Assembly: GCF_025860055.1 (NCBI RefSeq)
Contig: NC_068277.1
Coordinates: forward strand, 56,650,625 to 56,714,624
Source of the DNA: Xyrauchen texanus
Taxonomy: Eukaryota > Chordata > Actinopteri > Cypriniformes > Catostomidae
DNA length: 64,000 nt
Reading direction: 5' to 3'
In this document: in pieces, positions 32,804-44,040 of the stretch
How the letters are laid out: every line of letters begins with the position of its first letter
Numbering within the stretch: the stretch's first letter is position 1
Translations under genes and position numbers: made by a program
The notes under the pieces: model-generated
The model's input: the letters and a program-made list of their open reading frames with translations, nothing else
The model's database searches: none
Told to the model about the DNA's origin: nothing

Positions 32804-34449
32804 AGATTATTTTTGCTCGCATCTTCACGAAGGTTTGTCGGTTGTATACAATGTTTGCCTGTTTGAACATTCAAGCAATTTTACACTATTCAACTCAACA
32901 AATGTGAAAACAACTCAAATACATGTTTGCGAGCAGATTGAGTGACACAGCGATCGAGCCACGTCGTGTCTAACGCCGCTCGAACGCCGATGAGATTTCG
33001 CTTCGCTGCTGCTTAGCGTCTGAACGGACAATTTCATACAACAAAGTGTAAAAATAGATGATATATTGAGGAGTCTGTTATGTCTCAAGTGAACAAACAG
33101 TTGAGAAAGAAATCTGGTATAATTATATTAAATTCTGGCATTATTCCAGATGACGTCCTGCTATATTTTTCTCTCGAAACAGCGGAAACAACTTAAACAA
33201 AATACTGCGTTATTTGTGCCCATACTGATTTAATACATCATCACAAACTATGAAAGTCGTACTTTTATTTGTGTACACTTAAAATAACAACAAAACCTTG
33301 TGCTTTTGTAAAATAAAGAAAATAAACCGGCTGCGCTGTCTCTGTCTTCGCGATAATCTTTCTGAAACACGTCACAAAATTCAAGTGAACAAAATCAGCC
33401 ATTCACGCAGTCTGTATTTTATCGTCTCACAATGAATACAGATGCAACAAGCACGGCACAAAACGAAAATAATGATACTTCTCAGTTCTCAAAAGATTAA
33501 ACTGAACTGTGCCTTGAATATCGTAACATGCGATAAAACCCTCTTAAAGAGACAGTAACAATTTAGCCTTCAGCCCTGAACATAGACATCCCAAGTCATT
33601 GAAAAGTACAAATGGTATTATTTTAAGTTTTTAATTTCTCTCTTACGCTGTAAAATGCCACGCTTTTTGAATGGCATGTAAAATGTAAAAATAATCACTC
33701 AATCTCCATTTTTCTTCTCTGATCTGTTGCTATTTTAATGATTTAAAAATCAAAGCACTGACCATTTAAAGTGTGAGCTTGTACATTTTGAAATTTATAA
33801 ACAGTCACAGCAATGCAGTGTTATTATGTACCTAGATAGTCTTTCAAATAAAATGAGTTTACCCCAAAAGATATTTCTCTCATCATTTACTCACCCTCAG
33901 GCACGTGCACACATAGACATCAAAGGGGCTTGAGCACCTGCCCTTTTTCTTCCTCGAGAGAAAGTGCCCTTTTTTCTGGGGTGTTTATTTTTTAATAAAT
34001 AAATTAATATATATATTCCTGTTTGCTTACAGCTTCCTGTCAAACAAATATATTTATTAAATAAAAAATCAAAACATCAGGTCGGTAGATGAGATTTTCT
34101 CGATGCCCGCCCTCCCTCCCTCCCTCCGCGTGGTGTACAGTGCCTCGACTATACAGCTAATTAGCCAAAAGCAAATATAGTTAACTTGTGTCTTGCTAAC
34201 ATTCATGACTCATGAGCTACTAGCTAATGTAATAGGTTAGCTAAAGTCTAGCTAAGGCAATATATCATGGCCATACAGGCCAATATACTGTACTTATTGG
34301 AGACATTACAGGTGAATACAGTCACATTTGTGTGATGTACTTAACATAATGATAAATAATCTTAAGATATTATATCAGTATGCTATGTATTGTGAATACA
34401 CCCATGTTAAACATAAAAATGTACTTCCATTGCATATCATAGGAACACA
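32804..34449. other. U2-specific stretch with a piggyBac-B relic
   Basis: About 33265-33390 is similar to the reverse complement of 14040-14165 inside piggyBac B (shared TTATTTGTGTACACT, CTTGTGCTTTTGTAAAATAA and TTTCTGAAACACGTCACAAA). Nearby 33072-33120 repeats the AACAAACAGTTGA phrase of the array. The rest is AT-rich and unassigned. 33930-33980 has a run of short duplicated pieces (TGCCCTTTTTCTTCC and TGCCCTTTTTTCTGG). Confidence 0.5.
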
Positions 34450-37400
34450 TAAGCGTAAATTATAATTACATTGATAAACCTGTACAAAGACCTCCAGATA
34501 AATACTGGCCTTCTGGATTAATACATTTAAGTGCTGCAAAAGATATTGACCTATGACATCCTATGACATCAAAAATTATTCTACATTTGAATTATCTCAT
34601 AGATGTGACTATTGTGGTTCACGGTCATAGGCCCTGTCCTAAATGGCACACTTCATATGAATTTTCAGTCTTGTGTACTTATTCCATGTGTCCATTAACT
34701 CCATGAGACCGTAGGGTGTCTCATTTTTCATTTTAGGTATCGGAAGGGTGCTCACGCATACTTTGTGGTCGATATGTGCCCTCGATCGCACTTTTGCAGA
34801 GCACACACTTATGCGAGCTCTACAGCACACATCTTCTCGACGGTCAAAGCGAGGTTACGTTATTGCCCATCGTGCACAGCGACCCTAAAGGCACGGGGTG
34901 GCGGTGCCACCGGCTTGGCCCGCCATCGCTGCTCGCAGCTATATTTATTATTATTATTATTAATTTTTTTATTTTTTTTACGACTATTGGGGCACTTTTG
35001 GGGCTCTTAACGTGCTCAAAAACTCTTGAAACTTTGCACACTGGTCAGAACCCGCGGCCATTAGGGCCGGGCTGAAGCTGGTACCGGCGTGGCAGGGGGC
35101 TCGACAGCGCCCCTGAAACAGGGTCCGAAAACTTGGTCCATAAATCAAACACGCTTGCATGTAATAATATGAAACTCGGTACACATATAGATCTCATCGT
35201 TTCATATATCCTTCATACTTTTACTTTTTACCTCAGCCCAACAGGAAATAGTCTATTTAGGGTCTTTGGAAAACACATGCAATGGAATGTGAAATACTCC
35301 TCCTAGAGAATTCCACCAATCGCCACGAAACTCGGTCAGCATGAAGTCAAGACATTGAGGATGAAAAATTGACAGCGGATTTTTGATATCTCGAACGGTT
35401 TGGCCGTGGCGAGGAAACGAAATTATGGCGCGAAAAGAGAAACAGGAAGTGTGTTATAACTTCTGCATACATTAATTGATCTCGATGAAACTTCAGCACT
35501 GCGTTCGCTGGAAGAGGCCGATCGCATGGATGTGACTATTGTGAGTCAAAGTTATAGCGCCACCAACTGGCAGAAGGAAGTGTGTCACTTTCAAAATGCT
35601 TTGAAATCACACTCTTATTTTTACCCGATTTACTTAAAACTTTAGGTGTATAATGTAAACACACGGCAGATGTAGACATGTGAAAGGATTATTGATATCT
35701 TCGATACTGTTGCCGCGGCAACACTTCAAACTCGAATATTCTTTTTTGATGCTTTTGAGATTCTTAGCATACTTGAAATTGCATGAAACTCGACAGACAC
35801 ATCACATTTATTAGCCAGTAGACATGTGCAAAGTTTCAGAAACGGGCGTGGTGCAGGGGCTCAGTAGCGCCACCTTTTGACAAAAGTGGGGGGGTTGCTT
35901 TACACTTTGACCCACAGTCACAAAACTCAGTAATTATATTGTTCTCATCGAGCCGGACAACTTTCTAATTTACAGTCATTAGCTCAGACCAACAGAAAGT
36001 CAGCTATTTTGGTTTGAATGTGGATGTTTTGAGAATTTTCTCTCCCTCTCTCACTGACCCTACGTCTCTCTGTGTCTGTGGGGAGGGTGCTGATTTGGCT
36101 GAAGAGTGAAAATGCTTTTATTTTAGTTTTTCAAGGTTTTGGGGCCCTTAACGTGCTCGAAAACTCTTGAAACTTTGCACACAGGTCAGAACCCACGGCC
36201 ATCAGGGCCGGGCTGAAGATGGTACCCGGGCGTGGCAGGGGGGCTCGACAGCGCCCCCTGGAATGGGATTCGAACACTTGTCCATATATCAAACATGCTT
36301 GCATGTAATAATATGAAACTCGGTACACTTGTAGATCTCATCGGGCCGAACAACTTTCGTGCTCTAAGTTTTACACCAGCCCAACAGGAAGTCGGCAATT
36401 ATGGGTTGTTTGGAAACACGTGCTCTGGAGTTATATATTTTCCTCCTAGAGAATGAATCCAATCGCCACCAAACTCGGTCGGCATGAAGTCAAAACATTG
36501 AGGATGCTACATTCCGGACGGATTTTTGATATCTCGAACGGTTTGGCCGTGGCGAGGAAATTGATTTAGGACTAAAAATGGACACAAAGTGTGTTATAAC
36601 TTAGTTAGTTCTATCTACAGTTACAAAACTCGGCGTGTATATTGTTCTCGTCAAGCCGAACAACTTTCTAATTTACAGTCATTAGCTCCGACCAACAGAA
36701 AGTCAGATATTGTGGTTTGAATGTGGATTTCTTGGAATTTTTCTCTCTCTGACTGACAGAGTGACCGCTCCCATTCTATGTTTTTCTCTCTCTCTGTCTC
36801 TCTCTGACAACGTGCCCCCTGCCAATTCTCTGTGTGTGGGGAGTGGAGTGGAGGGGAGGGGGAGGGAGCCGGACAACTTTCCAATTTACAGTCATTAGCT
36901 CAGACCAACAGAAGGTCAGATATTTTGGTTTGAATGTGGAACACATTGCAAATGAATATTTGAAGCTCCAAAAAGCACATAAACGGAGCATAAAAGCAAG
37001 GAAGTGTGTTATAACTTCTGCATACATTAACTGATCTCGATGAAACTTCAGCAGTGTGTCACATGGATGTGACAATTGTGAGTCAAAGTTATAGCGCCAC
37101 CAACTGGCAGAAGGAAGTGTGTCACTTTCAAAATGCTTTGAAATCACCCCCTTATGTCTCAATTGAACAAACAGTTGATAAAGAAATCGGGTATCAATAT
37201 ATTGAATTATGAATTATTGCAGTGATCAACTGTGATGTCCGGTTAAGATGAAAATAAACTATTGCTCTGTCTAAGCGATTATCTTTCTGAAACACGTCAC
37301 AAAAACTTACAGAAACGGATAACACAAACATGATGTTGGAAATATACACTTATCAGAATAGTTATATTAAACTTGTCTATTTCAGTTAAAGCCATTTAAG

Positions 37401-38279
37401 TTATAAAGCTGTCTCATATGTAATTTGTCCTTTAATTCTATAATATAACCACTAGGTGGAGTTCTAAGCCTATTTTCTGTATTCTTGTTGTTTTAAGGTA
37501 TGAATAAGACTTACATGTTGTTGAGAACGCAGTAAAGTGTGACGCATATTTCTTTCTGTGAGTTTTATGAGTACTCCGAGTCTTTATTAAAACCAACACA
37601 TGAAATATATGTCTAAAGAAAGTAGGGATGGGCTGATCGATGCGAACGTATCAAAACTTCCGAGAATGATGATCAAATTTCAAAATGCTTTGAAATCACT
37701 CTTATTTTTATTGTAAACCTGTGATAAAACATCGATGCTTGTGTTTTACATTTTTAAGAAAACAAAAAAAATGGCAGCAAACAACCACTTTTATAATTAT
37801 TGTTTTGCGATCTTTGCGATTGATTTTCTTTCTGATTAATTTTCTGATAAATCTACCATTTGTTGTTGAAATGACGTAGTTCCAACGGGAGCGCTGAAGT
37901 GGAAGGCGGGTCCACCTTCATGTAGCCAATCAGATGAGCTAATCGCTAACTCTCGATTTACTCTTATCTGATTGGTTTAAAACACGCCAGTCACCAGAAC
38001 ACATCTTTAACATAATTTGGCTCAGACCCGTTCTCGTTGCTGCAATGGTACTTTTAATAATGCACACATGCATGTTAAATAATAAATAAATAAAAGAACA
38101 AATGAATAAATAAATGAATAAATAAACCATGATTACTTAAGGTTACAAATACACACACACACACACACACACACACTCCATCATTGCAATCTTGACATCG
38201 CAGCCTGTTCATTATAGCCGCAATAAAATATAATAATAAAATAGTAAACCTAACATATAAAAATTAGGGCTGTTTAAAT

Positions 38280-39484
38280 TAGGGCTGGGCGATAAAACGA
38301 TCTCGATATGGCATCGCGATAATATTTATTTAGACTACGACGATAAACTTTTGACATGTTTACTCGATATGGATAGACCTAACAGCCTATTACAAAGCAG
38401 AAATAAACGGACAACAGCCAGTCAGAATGCAGATTTTGGCTTGTGTGTCTAAGTACACGCCCATTTGCTAGCAGAGCACTGTTTGAGCTACTGGCAGTGA
38501 AGAAAGTGAGTGTAAAGAAAAAATAGTGGAAACGACCGAACTCGAACTATCTTCCAAAGCTGAGGAAATTGTTGACAAAAAAGGTAACAAGACGTCAATT
38601 ATATGGAAGTGGTTTGGATATCTGAAAAGCGACGACGCAGCAAATAAAGACGGTCTCGCGAAATATGCCGTCGGTCGGTGATAACCAAGACGGGAAACAC
38701 AACAATTCGGTCACCTGAAAAGGTACCATCCCAGCGACCACACCGAGAGTATGAAAATGCGGGCCCATGTTAATGTTACTCCGTCCAAAAGTTTTGCAGA
38801 CTAGTCTTTCTGGCAAAAAACCTATAATAGGGTAATTAGGGTTACATATGACTGAGCACTACCTAAAAGGTGTAGCATAGTGACTGGTTTACAATGTTTA
38901 CATTTTGCACTTTTTACTCAGATTGCTACCTCTAAAACATTTGAGATATTTAAAACCAGTACACAATTAATATTTTATTTATCTGACAGTTAAGTACTTA
39001 AATCTGCCAGGGACTTTGTGGTTCACTTGTTTACATTTGTTGTCTTGGTTGTACCTCTGCAAACATTTTGATATGTTTGCTGCCCTGCCAAAGAAATTTG
39101 ATGTGATAGTACTGTAGTCACAGCTTTTAGTTTTATATTTTATAATAAGTTACAAGGCAAGCTAACTTGCATTGTTTTGTCAAGGCAGATAAAGCATGTT
39201 TGCTAAAAGTAAAATGTTAACATTTAGATTTAAAGTTTATCAATATTCTTATAACAAAATATATTCTCAACCAATCCATGTTTGCACAGTTAAATGTTTG
39301 CATTGTTATTTATTTATGTTAATAAACTATATAGTTCAACTATTGAACCTTCTGGTTTCTTCAGGCATCATAATCAGTATACTTTTCAAACGGGCTGCAT
39401 TATTAAATTATATATCGTAACAAATATCGATAAATATGGAAAAAAATATCGTGATAATGTATTTTGCCATATCGCCCAGCCCTA
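38280..39484 (+). mobile_element. hAT element C, copy in U3
   Basis: 1,205 bp, the same element as 26976-28184, with the same ends and the same 8-bp target copy GTTTAAAT (38272-38279 and 39485-39492). The BED relic is slightly more damaged: the start ATGAG has become ATAG near 38522. Identical target copies show it reached this place by duplication of the surrounding unit, not by a second insertion. Confidence 0.93.
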
Positions 39485-40122
39485 GTTTAAATAGTCAGTA
39501 GTACAATTCGTATGATTCACAGTAAGCACCGCTCCACTGTGATGTTTCCAAGCATATTTTTGCGCATGTAAAGAGGATGATTTTCTACGTCGGTATTGGA
39601 GCGTGAGTAAAGTACAAAGCCTATAATAAAGAATAGTTTAGAATCCAAATACATCGCAAATGTAAAAACATTTTGATTCTAAAGAGAGCGTTTTTTTTTT
39701 ATTTGTGTTCTGTTCTGAATATCATTCAATTTCAAGGATTTGTTGTGGAATGTTTTGAGAGTATCATCAAATAAGAATAATTCTCTCGTTTTAGTGATTC
39801 CCTAGTTATTTTATTTTTTTTTTCATTGTTCTAATCAGGTAAGGCAAGTAATATTCTCTGTGTCTTTATATAAATAAACCAAAACAAAAAAGTTTGAGAA
39901 CCACTGCTTTATGGCACGCTTTTGGATTGTGGTCAGCACAGAAAACAGCGCATCGATTCTTGAATGGTTTGAAAGTTATATTGAAATGCTTACAAAGGAA
40001 TGGATAAGAGGAATTTACATTTTTATTTAAAAACAAGTCATCTGAAACCTGACATCAAGTAAGGTGAGGAACAACGAATTTCACACACTTGGAAAATGCT
40101 TTTTATTTGAATGAGTGAACGT

Positions 40123-40138
40123 GGCTCTTAAAAGAGCC
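40123..40138 (-). promoter_or_regulatory. Histone-type 3' stem-loop after the SGNH gene
   Basis: The minus strand reads GGCTCTTTTAAGAGCC then AC, matching the histone mRNA stem-loop pattern: six paired bases and a TTTA loop. It begins 33 nt after the SGNH stop codon, within the distance usual for histone genes. A weaker similar hairpin (GTCCTTTTAAGGGC, 40148-40161) lies between stop and stem-loop, as if the signal had been duplicated. AATAAA follows about 15 bp later. No clear purine-rich U7 target is visible downstream. Confidence 0.75.
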
Positions 40139-40171
40139 ATTGTTGCTGCCCTTAAAAGGACATTTGTTGCT

Positions 40172-40738
40172 TCATCTTCTGAGTTCCACCTGCAGAGCTT
40201 CTCGGAGTTTGCTCGGCAGAAGCTGGTTTCCCTCTGGTCTCAGGTGGACTCCGTCTGTGCACAGATGGAACAAGCCGATGTTTCTGTGGTGAATGCAGCG
40301 CATCTGCCTCTCTGCCAAGAAGCCAGACATGGCGCTGTTGATCCACCGCCGGCTTCGTTCAGTGCCATAGCCAGTCCTGCCAGTCTGTCCTCTCCAATTT
40401 AGATGGGGTAAAATGCCAGAAAACACCATCCTGGTTCTGGGAAACATTTGTAAGACTTCGGTCAGGTCACTCTTTATTTCCCAAAGAAAATCGAGGCGGT
40501 TGCAGCCCACCCGACACAAACTGTTCCCTCCCAGGTGAATAATGAGAATATCTGGAGCTGTAGCTTTGGCCCTGAGAGAGCGCAGAGCTGGAAACAGCTG
40601 CTCCCAGAGTCTGCCTCCTCTGCCGTCCCAGGTGATCTCACACTGAAGACAGAGGTTTCCGTCCAGGCGCTGCTCACAGAAGCGAGTATGCAGTGTGCGG
40701 ATGATGGAACTGCCGACGATCCAAACACGTGAAGCCAT
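40172..40738 (-). CDS. SGNH-hydrolase-like protein, intact 188-residue copy
   Basis: Single-exon frame starting ATGG at 40738. The sequence fits a small SGNH/GDSL-type hydrolase fold. Block I is VWIVGSSII (Ser 10 or 11 as nucleophile). A Gly-rich block II lies at about 37-42 (WDGRGG), and block III is HLGGNSL (Asn 72). Block V is TDGVH (Asp 162, His 165). Length 188 is compact but plausible. Such enzymes hydrolyse esters; the substrate here is unknown. Similar SGNH frames occur inside some fish retroelements and as multicopy genes, so it may be transposon-derived. A TATA-like TAAATA lies 37 bp upstream and a histone-type stem-loop 33 nt downstream. The U1 copy is a pseudogene. Confidence 0.75.
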   Translation of the reverse strand: MASRVWIVGSSIIRTLHTRFCEQRLDGNLCLQCEITWDGRGGRLWEQLFPALRSLRAKATAPDILIIHLGGNSLCRVGCNRLDFLWEIKSDLTEVLQMFPRTRMVFSGILPHLNWRGQTGRTGYGTERSRRWINSAMSGFLAERQMRCIHHRNIGLFHLCTDGVHLRPEGNQLLPSKLREALQVELRR

Positions 40739-40774
40739 CTCAAAGACGAGTGAGGGAATGTGATTTACAACCGG

Positions 40775-40781
40775 TATTTAT
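40775..40781 (-). promoter_or_regulatory. TATA-like element upstream of the SGNH gene
   Basis: On the minus strand CTCATAAATACCGG lies 37-43 bp before the ATG. If used as a TATA box it implies a very short leader of about 10 nt. The same sequence stands at 29461-29467 before the U1 pseudogene. Functional use is inference. Confidence 0.4.
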
Positions 40782-41217
40782 GAGTGTTGCACGTTTGGTT
40801 CCTAAAGGTGTTACAGGCCCCACCCATTTCCAGATTCAATAATCGGCTCGTTCTTACATAGTAGAGCACGTTCGCACATGCGCAGTCTTCAAAAACGGTG
40901 CTTTAAATCTCGACAAACTAAAAAACATAAATAACATTTGGATGTGTTCTAAACAAAAGACACAGGTTGTACTGAATGTCAGCTTGTTTATTTGGCTCAA
41001 GATAAGGAATTATTAAGTCCACATGTCATGCAAACAAGAAATGCTTCTAACTAGGTCGAGAGCTGTCGTTGCGAATGTTCGTTGGAGCTCTACAGCACAC
41101 ATCATCTTCTCGACAGTCAAAGCGAGGTTACGTTATTGCCCATCGTGCACAGCAACCCTAAAGGCACGGGGGTGGCGGTGCCACCGGCTTGGGCCCGCCA
41201 TCGCTGCTTGCAGCTAT

Positions 41218-41740
41218 ATTATGTATTATATTCTTAAATAATTAAACTAAATTATTAGACTAAAAGTACACCTGTAAAATCTATTTCTTTTCTCTTTACA
41301 TCTTTATAAATCTCCAAAACTTTTCCTCACAAATTCCCTTCTAAAAGGGACTTTGTTACAGTCTCACTCGAAGCGCTCATGCCTGTTAAAGAGTGGCGTG
41401 CTGTCATAGCAACCATGTTACATTATGTTTCTCCTACGAAGGCAGTCTCGTTTAAACAAGATTTGTATTGAGAAAACTCGGTATACTGCAGCCTTCAAAG
41501 TCCTACCTAGCACGCAGCCTTCGAAACGAAACACAGCCAGTGCTATGGATCATGAAAAAATATTTTGTTAAATAGTACATAAACAAACAGCAATGGTGTT
41601 GACGTCAGAGTTGCTGTTGTGTTCAGTCGATAGCTGTATTGAATTGACAGTTCTGTCATGTTCAATACTCAACAACATCATATTAACAGGATAGCTAGCT
41701 AGCTAGCAGCTATCAAGCCTCATTACTGGTTTCCATAGCT
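41218..41740. other. Intron sequence right of the array
   Basis: No genes. 41514-41545 resembles 52745-52780 (AAACACAGCCAG context), suggesting a shared old repeat. A GCTA repeat stands at 41693-41706. Confidence 0.4.
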
Positions 41741-42264
41741 GTGTCCCAAATGACACACTATACACTGTGCACTTTTAAAATATACTATGCGATCAGCCAT
41801 GTAGTGTATGAATTTTCAAAGTGTAGTATCATCCCAAATGGAATACTTTATGGTTTACTACACGGAAGCATTCGCCGTTTAACAGCTGACAGAAGTGACG
41901 TTTCAAACATATGTGAGGTGTTGCCTCTAGCTTAATGCGTTAGCCAAACTCAGTTCAACACTTGTATATTAAACAACGTACATATTCTCATAGCTTGGGT
42001 GATGGTAAAGCATTCAACTCATATTTGTAAGGCTCAGTATCCACTGAAATTTCGCCAGCTGTTACGTTCTTCATTATTTACAATTGTGTTTTCAGAGCAG
42101 CAGCGGAGCCAGGTAACTCCATCCCTACTGCGTGCATGAAGTTCAACATCATTCTGGTAAAGTACAATTCTTTTTGCCGAATTTTCAGTGTAAACATACT
42201 ATTTGCACTACTTGCACAACAAAATGGCATAGACTAGTGCAGAAGTGTGCAGTTTGGGACACAC
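41741..42264. mobile_element. MITE with GTGTCCCAAA ends
   Basis: About 524 bp bounded by GTGTCCCAAATGACACAC on the left and TGCAGTTTGGGACACAC on the right, which are inverted copies over about 10 bases. It is non-coding. Related wording (TCAAATGGCACACTTCAT) occurs in the U0 and U2 end blocks near 24335 and 34640. The superfamily cannot be told, since no clear target duplication is visible. Confidence 0.6.
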
Positions 42265-42724
42265 TTCATAACAGCAAGGCTGTGTGTGTATTGGTGCATT
42301 CACGCCGTATCGCAATTACCATAATTACGAGATTCCAACTTGTAAAAAGCGACTATGTCTTCATAGAGCTAGTGATTACAAGTTGTAAACTCGGAATTCA
42401 ATGAAAGCACTATTTTACCCTAGGGGGGCACCAGAAACCCCACCGGCTGCCCTTACTCACACGTTATTGGACCCGATAGTCCAATACCTAGCGCTCTCAC
42501 TTTCGCACCACGTCCCTTTCACTTTCTTTTTTTAATTTTCTTGCCACGGTGTACATTAAATCAAGTATCTAAGCTTGACCAGAGCATATTTCTTAAAGTC
42601 TGGTAAGCCTTTTTATAAAAATACCTCCTTACATTACACACACAATAATATGTAAATGTATTCATAACCAATAGTTTCTCATGTAATGTGTCAAAAGTGA
42701 TGATAATCTCTCAGTTTCACTCAC
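42265..42724. other. Intron 2 start, unassigned
   Basis: Contains GGTGCATTCACGCC (about 42293) and GGGGGGCACC (about 42424), possible MITE ends, but no demonstrable element. This is the donor side of the 37-kb SNRPA1 intron. Confidence 0.4.
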
Positions 42725-42872
42725 CAAATCCTGTTATTGTTCATCATGAGTGTTTTGAGTCTCTTCATCAGTGGAAATCCATCCACTTTCCTGATCTCAT
42801 TATCAGAGAAATCAATAGTATCAAACTGATCAAGTGTGGCTCCCAGGTTCTCCAGCACAGGGATCTTATAAC
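42725..42872 (-). CDS. SNRPA1: SNRPA1 exon 2 (U2 snRNP A' protein)
   Basis: A 148-bp exon encoding the first leucine-rich repeats of U2A': YKIPVLENLGATLDQFDTID, then FSDNEIRKVDGFPLMKRLKT and LMMNNNRI. The acceptor is TTTGTAG and the donor GTGAGTGA on the minus strand. It joins exon 1 across a Gly codon and exon 3 across a Cys codon, giving the expected family sequence without gaps. It is isolated between a 10.6-kb intron and a 37.1-kb intron. Confidence 0.97.
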
Positions 42873-42956
42873 CTACAAAGAAATAAGCTGAATTTAGTGT
42901 ACAGTTAAAAATATAAAAGAGCAGGGCTTAACATATGATGTTGTTCGGTGTTTCTT

Positions 42957-44040
42957 AAAGTATGAGTAGCCATAAAATGTTGGGTCATAAAATGTTTTAA
43001 TAAATGTGCAAATATTTCCTTAACCAAATAACTGAAATCGCAGAAGTGCTCTGTTTAGTCTTTACTTCCAAGGAGTTTGAGCAGTCTCATACATTGTCCG
43101 AGATCTTGTATTGATGACAGGAGTGTCAAAAACTCCATAAAGTCTTCTCCAGCACATCTCAAATACTTTCAATGGTGTCAGGGCTCTGTGGAGGCCAATG
43201 TGTGAAAATGATTCCTCATGCTCTGTGAACCACTCTTTCAGAAACTGAGCCAGATGAATCCTTGGCATTGTCATCCTGGAATATACCTGTGCCATCAGGA
43301 AAGAAAAAATCCATTGATGGTATAACCTGGTCATTCAGTGCTGTTTACAACATTCAACATGTTGTGACCCAACATTTTATGGCTACTCATTCTTTAAAAA
43401 AATGCTGTCAGCTGACTTCATTTTATTGCGGCATAATGTTGCCGAGCCTAGACCTGACAAATTGAAGCAACCCCAGATCATAACACTGCCTCTAGAGGCT
43501 TGTAGAGTGGGTACTTCGCATGACGGGTGCGTCACTTCATGCGCTTCCCTTCTAAACCTGATGCATCCATCGCTTTGGAATAGGGTAAATCTGGACTCCA
43601 ACCACATTACCTTTTTCCATCATTCCACATTCCAATCTTTATCCTACCTAGCAAACTAAAGTCATATTTTCAGATTAGCCTCACTAACAAGTGGCTTTCT
43701 TGTGCCCACACAAGCTGTCTTAGTGCATGTGGAAATGCTCTTATTTTCACTGTTAAACATAGCCGTGAGTTCTACTGTCGATTTTTTACAATGTGACTTC
43801 ACAAAGCAGTTTAATGATCTCCGATCACGATCATTCAAGATTTTTTTTTGTACCACATTTCTTCCGCAAAGCTGATGATCCACAACTATCCTTCCAGGTT
43901 TTAATAATGTGTTGGACAGTTCTTAACCCAATTCCATTGTTTTCAGAAATCTCCTTCGTTGTTTTCATTGCTTACAGGCCAATAATTTGCACCTTATCCT
44001 CATTTTACTATGCCTCTGGTCATGGTGGTGTTTAGATGAA
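42957..44040 (-). mobile_element. Tc1-like transposon relic, third family
   Basis: Transposase pieces run leftward: MKTTKEISENNGIGLRTVQH (from about 43967), the second helix region RRSLNCFVKSHCKKSTVELT, then SRFTLFQSDG, SVMIWGCFNLSGLGSATLC, QVIPSMDFFF (with a shift) and RIHLAQFLKEWFTEHEESFS. The first catalytic Asp region is damaged (WLESRF where WSDESRF is expected), and the final NPIENLW region is eroded (PLKVFEMCWRRLY). A 26-bp perfect inverted repeat lies within it (42962-42987 and 43365-43390), disrupting the frame. Confidence 0.82.

Larger units (their letters stand above)
29936..34979 (+). repeat. Large tandem unit U2
   Basis: 5,044 bp, starting like U1 (opening and first 700 bp nearly the same) and containing subrepeats at 30513, 31047 and 31316. 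From 31380 to about 31880 it matches the corresponding parts of U1 and U3. It then diverges: a hAT insertion at 31909-32795, a stretch related to piggyBac B (about 33260-33390), and unassigned AT-rich sequence to about 34440. The final block 34450-34945 matches the end of U0, not U1. U2 is therefore the counterpart of U0. Confidence 0.82.
34980..41217 (+). repeat. Large tandem unit U3
   Basis: 6,238 bp. The opening phrase occurs twice (34980 and about 36138). The 37165-41217 part is the near-identical counterpart of 25850-29910 in U1, carrying hAT C (38280-39484) and the intact SGNH gene (40172-40738). It closes with the common end block (41090-41217) without a following ATT run, and ordinary intron resumes at about 41221. 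U3 is thus the counterpart of U1, making U0-U1 and U2-U3 two copies of a dimer. Confidence 0.87.

Noticed and set aside
22782..41241. Many 60-110 codon frames repeated through the array (for example at 23999, 24804, 30089, 34776, 36232)
   Set aside because: They recur because the DNA recurs, shift frame between units and show no protein motifs.
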